A DNA stretch of 64,000 bases from Pseudomonas sp. M30-35 (GTDB lineage Bacteria; Pseudomonadota; Gammaproteobacteria; Pseudomonadales; Pseudomonadaceae): positions 1,550,001-1,614,000 of the forward strand of contig NZ_CP020892.1 of assembly GCF_002163625.1 (NCBI RefSeq), in the 5' to 3' direction. Made by a program: the position numbers and the translations under genes. Below are positions 46,727 through 56,917 of this stretch, piece by piece (the first letter of the stretch is position 1; each line of letters begins with the position of its first letter). The notes beneath the pieces were generated by a model, which was given only the letters and a program-made list of their open reading frames with translations, searched no databases and had not been told where the DNA came from.

Positions 46727-47953
46727 ATGTTTCTACGGTTCAGAGAGTGGTTCGAGTTTTGGCGGTTCCTGTTTCAGCGTTTTTTCGCTGATAAAGGGGC
46801 CAGCAATGCCGCAGCACTGACTTACACCACGCTGTTTGCCGTGGTGCCGATGATGACTGTCACCTTTACGATGCTCTCGGCGATTCCTGCATTTCAGGGC
46901 ACCGATGAGCAAATTCAGAACTTCGTGTTTCGCAATTTTGTGCCATCCGCTGGCGAGACTGTTCAGGAGTACTTGCGAAACTTCACCGTCCAAGCGCGCC
47001 AGCTGACTTGGATTGGGGTAATTATTTTGGCGGTGACCGCATTTTTAATGCTGGTAACCATCGAAAAAACCTTTAACACCATCTGGCGTGTGCGGCAGCC
47101 ACGGCGCGGTGTGTCGAGCTTCTTGTTGTATTGGGCGATCCTCAGTTTGGGACCGATTTTGCTCGGCGCCGGGTTTGCCATCAGCACGTACGTTGCTTCT
47201 TTATCGCTGATGTCTGGTCCGGATGCGCTTCTCGGGGCGCAAACACTGCTGCGCTTTATGCCGCTTATCTTCAGTGTGGCGGCTTTTACCTTGCTTTACG
47301 CGACTGTCCCCAATGCGCGGGTGCCGATTAAGCATGCGCTGCTCGGCGGTCTGTTTACTGCGGTTTTATTTGAAGTGGCCAAGGCGATATTTGGTCTGTA
47401 TGTGCGCTTTTTCCCCGGCTATCAGCTTATCTACGGGGCTTTCGCCACGGTGCCGCTGTTCTTGTTATGGATTTATTTGTCGTGGTTGATTGTGCTGTTT
47501 GGTGCTGAGTTGGTGTGCAACTTGTCGTCATCCTATCAATGGCGGCGCTTGGAAATTCCGCGGATATTACTGGTGATAGCGGTTCTGCGAGTGTTCTATG
47601 AGCGACAGCAGTCGGGGTTGAAGGTCCGCTACCGTGACGTACGCCGCAAGGGCTGGCAGTTGCCTGAGCATGAGTGGGAAGAGGTGTTGGGGTTTCTTGA
47701 AAGTCAGCGACTGGTAACCACCAGTGGCGCTGGCGCTTGGGTGGTGGGGCGAGACCTCAACAGTTTTTCATTGCAACGCTTGATCAGCCAAAGCCCTTGG
47801 CCCATGCCGCAAATAGAGCAATTACCGGAAACATTGGACGAGCCCTGGTATCCAGCATTTCGTCAGTTGCTTGAGCGTTTTCACGAGCAGCAAGCCAGTT
47901 TGTTTGATGGCAGCTTGGCACATTGGCTGCAGCCCGCAACGACTGACAAATAA
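46727..47953 (+). CDS. YihY/UPF0761 family inner-membrane protein
   Basis: 408 residues with strong RBS (AAGGAGAAGGC). Six helices in the first 290 residues with family motifs [40 protein letters not shown] and [19 protein letters not shown]. The C-terminal 120 residues form a cytoplasmic winged-helix-like region. Once called RNase BN; nuclease activity was assigned to another gene. Function remains unknown. Confidence 0.92.
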   Translation: MFLRFREWFEFWRFLFQRFFADKGASNAAALTYTTLFAVVPMMTVTFTMLSAIPAFQGTDEQIQNFVFRNFVPSAGETVQEYLRNFTVQARQLTWIGVIILAVTAFLMLVTIEKTFNTIWRVRQPRRGVSSFLLYWAILSLGPILLGAGFAISTYVASLSLMSGPDALLGAQTLLRFMPLIFSVAAFTLLYATVPNARVPIKHALLGGLFTAVLFEVAKAIFGLYVRFFPGYQLIYGAFATVPLFLLWIYLSWLIVLFGAELVCNLSSSYQWRRLEIPRILLVIAVLRVFYERQQSGLKVRYRDVRRKGWQLPEHEWEEVLGFLESQRLVTTSGAGAWVVGRDLNSFSLQRLISQSPWPMPQIEQLPETLDEPWYPAFRQLLERFHEQQASLFDGSLAHWLQPATTDK

Positions 47954-48145
47954 TGTCAGTTTGCGGCGAACTGCCGCTCAGCCGCAGCTGCATCTATGAT
48001 CGGGCACTGCGAGCGGGTGAGGTCTAGGTCTGGCATGCTTCTGGCACAGGCTTTGGTTAATGCATGAACAGGACAAATGAATTGGGCACTACAAAAGCAC
48101 TCAAGCGACCAAAAGATCAGCTGATTACGGAGCTTAGAGCCGGCT

Positions 48146-48343
48146 ATGAGTAAAAAACAGGGCAAGGTCGTAGCGCTGTGCGCGCACGACTCGGATGCAG
48201 CGCTTGAGCGACTGAATCGGGTTACCGGGCTGCGCTTTGCGCGCTGGCCAGAATCGCTGGCGCCGCAGGTTCAGCCGCGTGCAGAAGAGCCGAAGAAAGT
48301 GGTGGCAGAGGTTGTCGGTGTTATCGAGAGTATTTCAGCTTAA
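48146..48343 (+). CDS. Small hypothetical protein
   Basis: 65 residues (MSKKQGKVVALCAHDSDAAL...), no signal or TM helix, basic N-terminus and Glu/Val-rich C-terminus. No family is recognised. A plausible RBS (CGGAGCTTAGAG) precedes ATG 48146 and the codon use is like neighbours, so it is probably real. Confidence 0.6.
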   Translation: MSKKQGKVVALCAHDSDAALERLNRVTGLRFARWPESLAPQVQPRAEEPKKVVAEVVGVIESISA

Positions 48344-48353
48344 GGCTTAATCG

Positions 48354-48746
48354 TTAGGCAAATGCTTGGTGACTTGCATTCTGCTCAAGCTCAGCTGCCT
48401 GCACAAACATCTCTTCAACGGTTATGGCTTGAAAGCTTACAGCTGTTCGCAGTTGCAACTGCATGTCTTCAACCTGCTGTTTGAATGGCAGGCGTGCAAC
48501 GCCTGACAGCATGATTTTGTTGTGACTATTGACCTGACCGTGATCGACCGCAACTTCACGTCGCTTGCCGGCGTCGAGAAAGGTCACAAACAGCGATGCA
48601 GGTAAGTTGGCCAGCCCTGGCACATGTAGCCAGACGGCCACATTGTACTCAGCGATGCGTCCTTCAAAAGCACTCACTTGTTGGCGTGCACTTTTTACAA
48701 TTCTAGAGGGAACGGAGCCGATTAACGTGTCGTGAGGCTGAGTCAT
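48354..48746 (-). CDS. Conserved hypothetical protein
   Basis: 130 residues from ATG 48746 (TTG 48758 possible). Soluble, beta-rich middle (VAVWLHVPGLANLPASLFVT, GQVNSHNKIMLSGVARLPF) resembling a small C2- or PilZ-like sandwich, with helical C-terminus EEMFVQAAELEQNA. No family is recognised with confidence. Convergent with the 65-residue gene. Confidence 0.6.
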   Translation of the reverse strand: MTQPHDTLIGSVPSRIVKSARQQVSAFEGRIAEYNVAVWLHVPGLANLPASLFVTFLDAGKRREVAVDHGQVNSHNKIMLSGVARLPFKQQVEDMQLQLRTAVSFQAITVEEMFVQAAELEQNASHQAFA

Positions 48747-48881
48747 GTAAGCATCCAAGCAGAATGATGATTAACCAGTCAGTGCAATTATAAACCTCAT
48801 GAAGTTGCATAAACTGTGCGCTCAAGCGACGTCCCGCGTGATCAGTCTCGCAGATTCAGTCATTCGCCGAGGCTTTATTAA

Positions 48882-50285
48882 TTAGTCCAGTGGATGGCGG
48901 CTGACCATCGGAGTACTCAGGTTAGTGGCAGGTAATAGCAGGGTTTTCTGGTTGTTGACGTTGGCTAATTGCAGCCAAAGACTTTCGCCCTCAACAAACT
49001 GGTCAACGGGTAGCCACAGGCCGTGATGCCAGCCGCTACCGGGCGCTGGTGTGCTTTGCAGTAAACCTGGATGGGTTTGTGCAACAGGTGCCCGGCGCAG
49101 CCAGGCGGGGCGTGGCAAGCCTTTCAGGTAGCGCAGCCCAATATGCAAACCCTCTGGGTTAAGGTGGCGCCAGCGTACCAAGGCGAGGGTAGGCGTCTCA
49201 CTGTTGTTGATGATCAACACTAACTGGCCGACCTGCAGCGTTTGAGCCCTGTCTGAGTTACAGAGTAAGCGGGAGCCGCCCGGGCTGGCATCAATTATCC
49301 GTGCATCGGTGCGAGGCGGGCGTTGGCCCAGTAGCTGGCTGTGGATTGCACCTAGCCCGACGACTAAATCACAGTTCGAGGCATGCTCTGCACGCTCATG
49401 ACGGCGTTGCTGGCGGCCCATCCAATGTTGCTGCACATGGTTGAGTACCTTGGCTTCTGCAGTTGTCTGCAATGGCGCGGGGTCATGCAGCGCAACCAGC
49501 AGGGCGCCCAGTTCAAAGCGTCGCAAATACTGAGGGTCACCAGTTACTGGCTGATCAAAACTCAAGCAAGGTTGCGATGCACTGAGGTCAACAATCGGGC
49601 CTTCCGTCTCATCATCATCTTCCCAGGACAACAGCCGTGCTAAGCCAGTGAGAGGCGCAAGCGCGCTGAATAGCAGTAGACACTCACCTTCATGCAGATG
49701 AAATGGGTTGCTCAGCGCCAGAATCAGCATCTGTTGATAAACGCCGCGCTGAGTTGGAGCGGGTGCAGGTTTGAATGCTGCTGCTACTGGCTCGTCCAGG
49801 CAATTTTGATGCTCACCAATCCAGTACAGCAGGTGGCTGTCACGCCACAGGCTTGGGGGCGGCTCTTGATAGACTTGATAGTGGCGTAATTGGGTCTGCG
49901 CCAAGAAGTGTTGCGCCATATACAGGCACCATGCCAAGTGCGGGCGCGAGGGGTTATGGCCTTGGAGAATTTGCAGTAATAAGCGTTTAAAACCAATTGC
50001 CAGTTCGCTGCACAGGTGTATGTACATCACCGGAGGTGGCATTTGGCTTTGCTGGGAAAGCGAGTAGTGGCGATACTCATCGCTGAAGTTTTGCAGCGCA
50101 CGCTGTCTTTCGAGTAAGGTCATTGTGCTGCGGTTCAGCCGAAACAATATGCTGACTATTTGCTGTAATGCAGCCTCTTGAGGCTCCGCGCGCGCGTTGC
50201 TGAAAAGCTCCACAAGCTCGGCCTGTGATGCAGATGCTTCATCAGTGATGTCCGGCACCTCCAGGCGCAAGGCATCGAGTGTCAT
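48882..50285 (-). CDS. Hypothetical protein with C-terminal PilZ-like domain
   Basis: 467 residues from ATG 50285 (a longer frame to 50333 overlaps the divergent thioredoxin gene). An all-helical N-terminal 300 residues is followed by a PilZ-like barrel at about 335-410: DARIIDASPGGSRLLCNS recalls the PilZ D/NxSxxG motif and LHIGLRYLKG the closing strands. An upstream RxxxR is not clear, so c-di-GMP binding is uncertain. A last beta-rich stretch (430-467) follows. Function unknown. Confidence 0.65.
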   Translation of the reverse strand: MTLDALRLEVPDITDEASASQAELVELFSNARAEPQEAALQQIVSILFRLNRSTMTLLERQRALQNFSDEYRHYSLSQQSQMPPPVMYIHLCSELAIGFKRLLLQILQGHNPSRPHLAWCLYMAQHFLAQTQLRHYQVYQEPPPSLWRDSHLLYWIGEHQNCLDEPVAAAFKPAPAPTQRGVYQQMLILALSNPFHLHEGECLLLFSALAPLTGLARLLSWEDDDETEGPIVDLSASQPCLSFDQPVTGDPQYLRRFELGALLVALHDPAPLQTTAEAKVLNHVQQHWMGRQQRRHERAEHASNCDLVVGLGAIHSQLLGQRPPRTDARIIDASPGGSRLLCNSDRAQTLQVGQLVLIINNSETPTLALVRWRHLNPEGLHIGLRYLKGLPRPAWLRRAPVAQTHPGLLQSTPAPGSGWHHGLWLPVDQFVEGESLWLQLANVNNQKTLLLPATNLSTPMVSRHPLD

Positions 50286-50300
50286 ATCAACCCTGCCAGC

Positions 50301-50795
50301 ATGAGGATCGAATACATGGGCGCACAACTCCAATGGGTCATTCGTTTAGTTATAGGCGCATTTGCAGTGGTCGTCCTGACAGCATGCTCTGATGCGGTTG
50401 GTGTTGACCAGTATGGTCGCAAGGTACCGTCTGAACGGATTGAAGGCCAGTGGTTGGTTATCAACTATTGGGCTGAGTGGTGTGCCCCTTGCCGAACTGA
50501 GATTCCGCAGCTCAATGCACTGGATAAAGAGCTGGCCGGTCAAGGCGTCAGTGTCCTTGGAGTGAACTTCGATAAGTTGCAAGGAGCCGAGCTTGAAAGG
50601 GTCAGTGAGGCGCTGGGTATCAAGTTTACGGTGTTGGCCAGTGATCCGGCTGAGCGCTTTAAGTTGCCGCGCAGTGAAGTGTTGCCGGTGACTTACATCA
50701 TTGATAACACCGGGCGTACGCGTGAGCGCTTATTAGGCGAGCAAACCGCAGCGGGCATCACGGCCAAGCTGATAGAGCTTAAAAGCGAGGGCTAG
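50301..50795 (+). CDS. TlpA-like thioredoxin lipoprotein
   Basis: 164 residues with lipoprotein signal (lipobox LTAC29; start ATG 50301 or 50316). The thioredoxin fold has the redox site W-C-A-P-C (60-64 region, YWAEWCAPCRTEIPQL) and the cis-Pro loop VLPVTYIID. It is a membrane-anchored periplasmic disulfide reductase or cytochrome-maturation type thioredoxin. The acylphosphatase gene follows after 6 bp. It is the positional counterpart of P. aeruginosa PA0953. Confidence 0.92.
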   Translation: MRIEYMGAQLQWVIRLVIGAFAVVVLTACSDAVGVDQYGRKVPSERIEGQWLVINYWAEWCAPCRTEIPQLNALDKELAGQGVSVLGVNFDKLQGAELERVSEALGIKFTVLASDPAERFKLPRSEVLPVTYIIDNTGRTRERLLGEQTAAGITAKLIELKSEG

Positions 50796-50801
50796 ATCGT
50801 T

Positions 50802-51089
50802 ATGAGCAATGAACTCCAAACTAGAATCAGTCTGCACGGTTATATTCGTGGTCGCGTTCAAGGTGTCAGCTTTCGTCAAACTACAGCCGAGCAAGCTGAG
50901 CAGTTGGGTATTGATGGCTGGGTGAGAAACCTGCCTGACGGTCGTGTTGAGGTGATGTGCGAGGGTGAAAGGCAAGCCATCGAGGTGATGCGGAAATGGC
51001 TTGCACAGGGCCCTAAAAGCGCCAAGGTCGAGACTGTTGAGCTGACCGAGCAAGGCGTTCAAGGTATTGCCGGCTTTATAATTCGCTGA
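50802..51089 (+). CDS. Acylphosphatase
   Basis: A 95-residue protein with the full signature: GRVQGVSFRQTTAEQA (catalytic Arg) and GWVRNLPDGRVEVMCEG (catalytic Asn). It hydrolyses acyl phosphates such as carbamoyl or 1,3-bisphosphoglycerate. Co-transcribed with the TlpA gene. Confidence 0.95.
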   Translation: MSNELQTRISLHGYIRGRVQGVSFRQTTAEQAEQLGIDGWVRNLPDGRVEVMCEGERQAIEVMRKWLAQGPKSAKVETVELTEQGVQGIAGFIIR

Positions 51090-51182
51090 ACAGAGCGTTA
51101 AACGCTCTATCCGGTCAGCAACGTGCTGATTACCTGCTCTGTATAAGCTGAGCAGGTATCGGCGAGCGTGTTAAGGGTGTGT

Positions 51183-52136
51183 TTAGTCGCGACCGGGGTC
51201 GGCGACCAAGCGTCCGGCGTCTTTGGTCAGTGAGCGCAAAAAGGCTTCCTGCAGCTCGGGGTCGTTGCGTGTCAGCTCAATCAGACTTTGCTCAAGCTCG
51301 CTGGCTTCCTCTTCGAGGCCCAGCTCGGAAAGCCGCTTGACGCGATGTACCCACTGGCTGGTGTCATCGCCTTCAAGATCATCGTAAATGAGTTTGCGTG
51401 CTTCGTTGAGCTTGCCACGCAACGTGCGGCTGACCATCAGGGATGTATCTGCTCGAGCTTCGCCGTCCGGGTCCTCAACATGTATTTGCAGGGCACTGAC
51501 GCGACTGATGTCCTGTTCGGCAAATGGGCTGTCGAGCAGATTGATGCGCAGAATGCCGCTGCGATCGGTTGATAGTTCATGTTGCTGATCGCCAGCTTTG
51601 ACTGACACCGGCCGCTCCGACCAAGGCAGGCTTGAATATTCCAAGCGTGCATCCTGACGCTGTTCGTCAATACTTGCCAAATTTTGTTGTGAGCGTCCGT
51701 TGGATTGCACGTTCATAAACGGGTTTAGCCCGGCAAAACCATAGTTGATCCAGCCTTTGGTGGCCGTATCCGGCAAGCTGCCCAGCAATACCACGTTCAA
51801 TATGTTTGCACCTACGCCTGCGACCACTGCTACCGCGCCGAGCGGTATCTCGTATAACTCGCGCCACGGCTGGTAGGGCGTGTAGCGGTCGTATTTACGC
51901 GTGACTTCGAAGGCGGTGACTTCAAATGTCTTCTGCTCATTGATCCGGACACGGCGCTGCGGCAGTTCAAGCACACTGGGCTGACCCGCATCTATCTGCA
52001 AGCTGTAGTCGAGTAATTTGCGCTCAATGCGCTCCTCATGCTCACTGCGTTGAGGGAGTTGGTTGGCGCAGCCGCTCAGAAAAACGGCGCCGCAAATTGC
52101 GGCGCCGCCAAGGCGTAGGGTACTTCTATTGAACAT
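51183..52136 (-). CDS. Hypothetical lipoprotein
   Basis: 317 residues with a lipoprotein signal (FLSGC, Cys near 23). Middle part contains a hydrophobic hairpin (LGAVAVVAGVGANILNVVLL), the C-terminal part has a beta-sandwich region and an acidic helix EEEASELEQSLIEL. No function is known. Positional counterpart of P. aeruginosa PA0955, upstream of which proS is encoded in the same direction. Confidence 0.82.
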   Translation of the reverse strand: MFNRSTLRLGGAAICGAVFLSGCANQLPQRSEHEERIERKLLDYSLQIDAGQPSVLELPQRRVRINEQKTFEVTAFEVTRKYDRYTPYQPWRELYEIPLGAVAVVAGVGANILNVVLLGSLPDTATKGWINYGFAGLNPFMNVQSNGRSQQNLASIDEQRQDARLEYSSLPWSERPVSVKAGDQQHELSTDRSGILRINLLDSPFAEQDISRVSALQIHVEDPDGEARADTSLMVSRTLRGKLNEARKLIYDDLEGDDTSQWVHRVKRLSELGLEEEASELEQSLIELTRNDPELQEAFLRSLTKDAGRLVADPGRD

Positions 52137-52160
52137 GATTGCTCTTGCTATTGGCTGAAA

Positions 52161-53876
52161 TCAGCGGCTGATACGTGCTTTGATAAACGACAGGATGTCA
52201 GCTGCTGGAACGGCTTGAGCGTCAGTTTCGACCCTGCTCTTGTATTCCAGGTTGCCTTCAGCAAGGCCGCGGTCACTGACCACGATGCGATGCGGGATAC
52301 CTATCAGTTCCATGTCTGCGAATTTGATGCCCGGACTGGTCTTTTTGTCACGGTCATCAAGCAATACTTCGTAACCTGCAGCGGTTAGTTCAGCATAGAG
52401 CTTGTCGGTTGCTTCGCGAACAACCTCGGTTTCGTAACGCAGCGGCACAAGGGCGATTTGGAAAGGCGCGAGGGCGTCATTCCAGATAATCCCGCGCTCG
52501 TCTGAGTTCTGCTCAATTGCAGCTGCGACAACGCGTGATACGCCGATCCCGTAGCAACCCATGCTCAGGGTTACAGGCTTGCCATTTTCACCGAGCACCT
52601 GGCAGTTCATTGCTTCGCTGTACTTGGTGCCGAGCTGGAAGATGTGACCCACCTCGATACCGCGCTTGATCACCAATGTGCCTTGGCCATCTGGGCTTGG
52701 GTCGCCCTCGACAACATTGCGCAGGTCGGCAACCTCTGGCAGCGGCAAATCGCGCTCCCAGTTAACGCCGAAGTAGTGCTTCTCTTCGATATTCGCGCCA
52801 GCTGCAAAGTCGCTCATCATCGCTACTGAGCGGTCGATAATGCAGGTGATTGGCATATTCACCGGGCCGAGTGAGCCTGGACCTGCGCCAACGGCGCTGC
52901 GGATTTCATCTTCTGTGGCGAAAACCAGTGGGCTGGCAACTTGTTCAAGGTTGCCTGCTTTGATTTCGTTTAGCTCGTGGTCGCCACGAATAATCAGGGC
53001 AACCAGAGTGCCTTCTTCGCTGCCGTGCGCCACCAAGGTTTTGATGGTCTTTTCGATTGGCAAGTTAAAGCCAGTCACCAGGTCGTTGATAGTCTTGGTG
53101 TTTGGTGTATCGACCAAGCGCAGCTCTTCACTTGCCGCGCCGCGCTGTGTTTCGCGCGGTACTGCTTCGGCTTTTTCGATATTGGCTGCGTAATCAGATG
53201 CGTCGCTGAACGCAATATCATCTTCGCCAGACTCAGCCAGTACGTGGAACTCGTGTGAATCAGTGCCGCCAATTGAGCCGGTGTCTGCCTGCACTGGGCG
53301 GAAATCAAGGCCAAGACGACTGAATATGTTGCAGTACGCCTGATGCATGCGGTCGTAGGTTTCTTGCAGGGACTCCGGGCTCGCATGAAAGGAGTAGGCG
53401 TCCTTCATGATGAACTCACGGCCGCGCATCAAACCAAAACGTGGACGGATTTCGTCACGGAACTTGGTCTGGATTTGGTACATGTTGATTGGCAGCTGCT
53501 TGTAGCTGTTCAGCTCATTGCGCGCCATATCGGTGATGACTTCTTCGTGCGTCGGGCCCGCGCAAAAATCACGACCATGACGGTCTTTCATGCGCAGCAG
53601 TTCTGGGCCGTACTGTTCCCAGCGACCAGATTCTTGCCATAGCTCGGCGGGTTGGATGCCCGGCATTAGCACTTCGAGTGCGCCTGCGGCGTCCATTTCC
53701 TCGCGGACTACGCGTTCAACCTTGCGCAAGGTGCGCAGGCCCATCGGTAGCCAAGTGTAGAGGCCTGAGGCAAGTTTGCGGATCATTCCGGCGCGCAGCA
53801 TCAACTGATGGCTGACGACAACGGCATCGGATGGGGTTTCTTTTTGTGTGGCGAGCAGGAACTGACTGGTACGCAT
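52161..53876 (-). CDS. proS: Prolyl-tRNA synthetase (bacterial type with editing domain)
   Basis: 571 residues from ATG 53876 ([20 protein letters not shown]; upstream frame is non-homologous). Class II motifs: motif 2 in [21 protein letters not shown] (shown as a region near 140-160) and motif 3 [13 protein letters not shown]; the YbaK-like editing insertion lies at about 225-390 ([20 protein letters not shown]). It charges tRNA-Pro and clears Ala-tRNA-Pro. Confidence 0.97.
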   Translation of the reverse strand: MRTSQFLLATQKETPSDAVVVSHQLMLRAGMIRKLASGLYTWLPMGLRTLRKVERVVREEMDAAGALEVLMPGIQPAELWQESGRWEQYGPELLRMKDRHGRDFCAGPTHEEVITDMARNELNSYKQLPINMYQIQTKFRDEIRPRFGLMRGREFIMKDAYSFHASPESLQETYDRMHQAYCNIFSRLGLDFRPVQADTGSIGGTDSHEFHVLAESGEDDIAFSDASDYAANIEKAEAVPRETQRGAASEELRLVDTPNTKTINDLVTGFNLPIEKTIKTLVAHGSEEGTLVALIIRGDHELNEIKAGNLEQVASPLVFATEDEIRSAVGAGPGSLGPVNMPITCIIDRSVAMMSDFAAGANIEEKHYFGVNWERDLPLPEVADLRNVVEGDPSPDGQGTLVIKRGIEVGHIFQLGTKYSEAMNCQVLGENGKPVTLSMGCYGIGVSRVVAAAIEQNSDERGIIWNDALAPFQIALVPLRYETEVVREATDKLYAELTAAGYEVLLDDRDKKTSPGIKFADMELIGIPHRIVVSDRGLAEGNLEYKSRVETDAQAVPAADILSFIKARISR

Positions 53877-53981
53877 AGTTGACCGTTCTGTCTGTTGCAA
53901 GGGCATTAAATTGACCGGCATTGTACGGTGCCTGCACGGAGACGTATAGGATGCAGCTACGCACAATAAGAGGAGATTAGG

Positions 53982-54398
53982 ATGTCGGGACTAACCGCGG
54001 AGCAAGTTCAAGCACTTATCTGGTCCGGATTGCCGCAAGCAGAAGAGATGCAACTGACCATTGATCGACTTGATGCAGAGGGTGTTTTGGCGCGCGTACC
54101 CTTCTGCGCAAGGTTGGTGCGTCCCGGAGGCACTATTTCGGGGCCAACCATTATGGCGCTGGCAGATGCAGCGATGTATGCGGTGGTGCTAGGCCGATTA
54201 GGTCGAGTTGAGATGGCGGTGACTTCAAACTTGAATATTAATTTCCTGGTTAAGCCAAAGGCGGTCGACTTATTAGCACAAGCAAAAATATTGCGCTTAA
54301 GTCGGCGTCAAGCGGTGTGCGAAGTCGCGTTGTATTCAGCAGGCAATGAAGATGAGTTGGTTGCGCATGTGACAGGAACATATGCGTTACCCATTTGA
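53982..54398 (+). CDS. PaaI-family hotdog thioesterase
   Basis: 138 residues with hotdog fold: [20 protein letters not shown] is the PaaI substrate-site helix (Gly, Asp at the active site), followed by [20 protein letters not shown] and [10 protein letters not shown]. It likely hydrolyses a hydroxyphenylacetyl- or similar acyl-CoA; substrate not known. Divergent from proS (RBS AGAGGAG). Counterpart of PA0957. Confidence 0.88.
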   Translation: MSGLTAEQVQALIWSGLPQAEEMQLTIDRLDAEGVLARVPFCARLVRPGGTISGPTIMALADAAMYAVVLGRLGRVEMAVTSNLNINFLVKPKAVDLLAQAKILRLSRRQAVCEVALYSAGNEDELVAHVTGTYALPI

Positions 54399-54445
54399 GA
54401 CGCTAGTACTTTATATATTGCTAGGCGATATTTAATTAAAGCGAT

Positions 54446-54476
54446 AAAAAAACCCGGCCTAAGCCGGGTTTTTATA
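54446..54476. terminator. Bidirectional intrinsic terminator
   Basis: AAAAAACCCGGC and GCCGGGTTTTT with CTAA in the loop; lies between the convergent thioesterase and porin genes and has A/T runs on both sides. Confidence 0.88.
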
Positions 54477-54498
54477 ACGCTTATCAACTAACCGAGGA

Positions 54499-55767
54499 TT
54501 ACAGCACGTCCAGCGGGTAGTCTACGATCAGACGAAGGTCGTTCAGATCGCCACCGTTTGTATCGGCGTAGCTGTTGCTGTTGCGGTAGAAAGCGCTACG
54601 TACGCGGAGTGAGAGGTCTTTAGCAGCACCGTCCTGAATCACGTATTTGGCTTCAATGTCGATCTCGCGCTCTTGAGCGTCAGTACCTGTGCCAACGTCA
54701 ATGTTGTCGCCAACGATGTAGCGGGTCATGAAGCTCAGACCTGGTACGCCGTAGGTGGCCATATTGATGTCGTAACGAGCCTGCCAAGAGGTTTCGTCTT
54801 TGCCGTTGAAGTCGGAGTATTGAACCGAGTTCGCCAGGTAGACGGTACCGCCACCGTCTACGCCGTAGACGTAGCCAGCATCACCGGAAGAGCGCTGGTG
54901 ACCAACAGTGAAGGTGTGCGCGCCGATGTTGTAAGCGGCTGCCAAGCTCCAGATATCGTTGTCAGCTTCGCCTGAAAGCTCTGCGCCATCACCCTTGGTG
55001 TGGTAGCCGTTCAGGTCAAAGTTTAAGCTTTGATCTTCAGCGATTGGCAGGTTGTAGTTGACGTTCAGATAGGTTTTCTTGAAGTGATCTTCAACGTCGG
55101 AGTAGTGCACGCCAGCGCTGAGGTTATCAGTGAAGCTGTAGTTTGCGCCGAAGATATTTGCTGACTTCAGGCCGAAAGTGTCACGGTCTGTCGAAACTTG
55201 GCTGCTTATTGCAGTGAAGCGACCAGCGCTCAGTTCCAGGCCTTCGATTTCGTTGCTGACCAGGTAGGTACCGGTTGCAGATTCAGGCAGGATACGGCTG
55301 TCGTCAGTGCTGAATACTGGGCTGCTAACAAACTGGTCGCCGTATTTCAGGCCAGTGTTGGAAACACGGAACTTGACCGCGCCGCCAGCTTGGGACTGAG
55401 TTTTTTCGAAGTCGCCTTCGCTATCAACGTCAAACAGGCCATTGCCGCCGTGACCACTGCCGCCATCCAGCTTCAGGCTGCTCAGAGTGAAGGCGTCAAA
55501 GCCAACACCGATGGTGCCCTGGGTGAAGCCCGATTCGAACAGGGTGCGCAGGCCCCAGCCAGTTTCTTCGCGATAGCTTTGAGCGCTACGGCTTGCAGGG
55601 TTGCCGCTACGGAAGTCACGGTTCATGTACAGAATACGGTTGTGGATGTCGAAGCTGCTGTCTTCGAGAAAACCGTTAGATTCGGATTGGCTAGAGGCGA
55701 AAGCCATTTGAGTGCTACCTGCCGCGGCTACTGCCAGGGCCATTACGCTCCACTTCATCACTTGCAT
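54499..55767 (-). CDS. oprD: OprD-family outer-membrane porin
   Basis: 422 residues from ATG 55767 (RBS AAAGGAG, 8-nt spacing). Signal peptide 1-24 (TQMAFAS), then an 18-strand barrel starting FLEDSSFDIHNRILYMNRDF with the family SAQSYREETGWGLRTLFESG and ending NDLRLIVDYPLDVL. OprD porins admit basic amino acids, peptides and other acids; this one is in the position of P. aeruginosa oprD (PA0958), the imipenem route, but loop length changes prevent predicting specificity. Confidence 0.9.
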   Translation of the reverse strand: MQVMKWSVMALAVAAAGSTQMAFASSQSESNGFLEDSSFDIHNRILYMNRDFRSGNPASRSAQSYREETGWGLRTLFESGFTQGTIGVGFDAFTLSSLKLDGGSGHGGNGLFDVDSEGDFEKTQSQAGGAVKFRVSNTGLKYGDQFVSSPVFSTDDSRILPESATGTYLVSNEIEGLELSAGRFTAISSQVSTDRDTFGLKSANIFGANYSFTDNLSAGVHYSDVEDHFKKTYLNVNYNLPIAEDQSLNFDLNGYHTKGDGAELSGEADNDIWSLAAAYNIGAHTFTVGHQRSSGDAGYVYGVDGGGTVYLANSVQYSDFNGKDETSWQARYDINMATYGVPGLSFMTRYIVGDNIDVGTGTDAQEREIDIEAKYVIQDGAAKDLSLRVRSAFYRNSNSYADTNGGDLNDLRLIVDYPLDVL

Positions 55768-56491
55768 CGTGACTGCTCCTTTGGTTTTTAGAAGAGTTGT
55801 GCTGCCCAATTAATTATTGTATGGACGGCTCTTTCTTTTTGTGTCGACGATAACTTATAACACGCCGCCAATATTGGCGATAGTTGCCACCTGCTTGTTG
55901 CTAGTTCTTCTCAGTGATGTCGCAAATACCGATGGAACATGTCGCAAATTTGTAGGTTTCACTTGTGTCCTAAAATAACGCCAACGGATCTTGTAATTAT
56001 TCACTTATTAAGCTTGGTTTGCGGGTTTGCATCACCACATTCCGAGCATTGTTGTAGCACTAAGCAAAAGTCGTGCTCAAAACGCAGTCTTTGCTAAATT
56101 CCTTGATCATTTGGTCCGCTCTTGTTGGCGGCTGGGCGATCTGGGCCATGTTATAGCTAGTCTTTGCGGGCCTCACAAGCATTTTTTCTTGGAATTTCAA
56201 TGCTTGAGACGCTGTTTCAATTTTGTATCTTCGCTTTGCCCAGTGTTTGTCTGGGGATTGCCCTGAACTGCTTTTGAGCGGCTATTCATTACCGAAGGGA
56301 ACAAAGTGGTGCATTCAAATGACCGTTTGGGATTATCTGTGCGATGTCTTGGTGCACATGTCTTACGCTAGCGTTCTGATGCATTCCTAAGCGTTTATGT
56401 GCAGCCTTTCGGCGCGTATCCTTGAAGCGTTGGCGGCAGGGTACGGCTGCTTGATTACAATTTTATTACTATCATTGTTGTGAGGTCATTT
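55768..56491. promoter_or_regulatory. 724-bp divergent intergenic region (oprD / HIT)
   Basis: No supported gene; a 79-codon frame at 56027 lacks an RBS and homology. It contains the oprD promoter side (a TTATAA element near 55853-55858 on the minus strand), a candidate ArgR double site (55918-55955) and the HIT-gene promoter. Confidence 0.5.
55918..55955 (+). promoter_or_regulatory. Candidate ArgR-like double half-site upstream of oprD
   Basis: TGTCGC occurs at 55918-55923 and again at 55940-55945, 22 bp apart, each followed by A-rich bases (TGTCGCAAATACC, TGTCGCAAATTTG). P. aeruginosa ArgR recognises TGTCGC-N8-AA half-sites about two helical turns apart and activates oprD. Position, about 150 bp before the oprD start, would suit an activator. 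The AA at N8 is only partly kept, so this is tentative. Confidence 0.45.
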
Positions 56492-56917
56492 ATGTTCGTG
56501 TTGGATTCACGTCTGCACAACGATACGCGGGTCATCGGCGATTTTGCTCTGTGTCGTCTGCTGTTAATGAATGATGCCAACTACCCATGGTTTATTCTGG
56601 TGCCACGGCGTGACGGGGTGAGCGAGGTGTTTGATCTGGAAGCGGCAGACCAGCTTTTGCTTTGGCAGGAGACCGCGCAGCTAGCCGCGTTCTTGAAGGA
56701 TGAGTTTGCCGCGGATAAAATCAATATTGCGACCCTGGGTAACATGGTTCCCCAGCTTCATATGCATGTGGTCGTGCGGCGCACCTCAGATGCTGCTTGG
56801 CCTGCGCCTGTCTGGGGCAAGGCTCCAGCCCTGGCTTATTCCGAGGCCGAAATCGACAGCCTCCGTCAGTGTTTGCAGTCGGCGCAACTTCAAGGCTTTA
56901 GCGGGGCGCAGGTATGA
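56492..56917 (+). CDS. HIT-domain protein
   Basis: 141 residues from ATG 56492 (GTGAGG upstream; GTG 56480 alternative). It has the histidine triad [17 protein letters not shown] near residues 93-109, in the variant without the third His spacing of Hint, and [16 protein letters not shown] in the N-terminal half. Likely a nucleotidyl hydrolase. Overlaps slyX by 4 bp (ATGA). Counterpart of PA0959. Confidence 0.9.
   Translation: MFVLDSRLHNDTRVIGDFALCRLLLMNDANYPWFILVPRRDGVSEVFDLEAADQLLLWQETAQLAAFLKDEFAADKINIATLGNMVPQLHMHVVVRRTSDAAWPAPVWGKAPALAYSEAEIDSLRQCLQSAQLQGFSGAQV

Noticed and set aside
56027..56266. 79-codon frame in the oprD/HIT intergenic region
   Set aside because: No RBS, no family resemblance, poor codon use; the area is better explained as regulatory.
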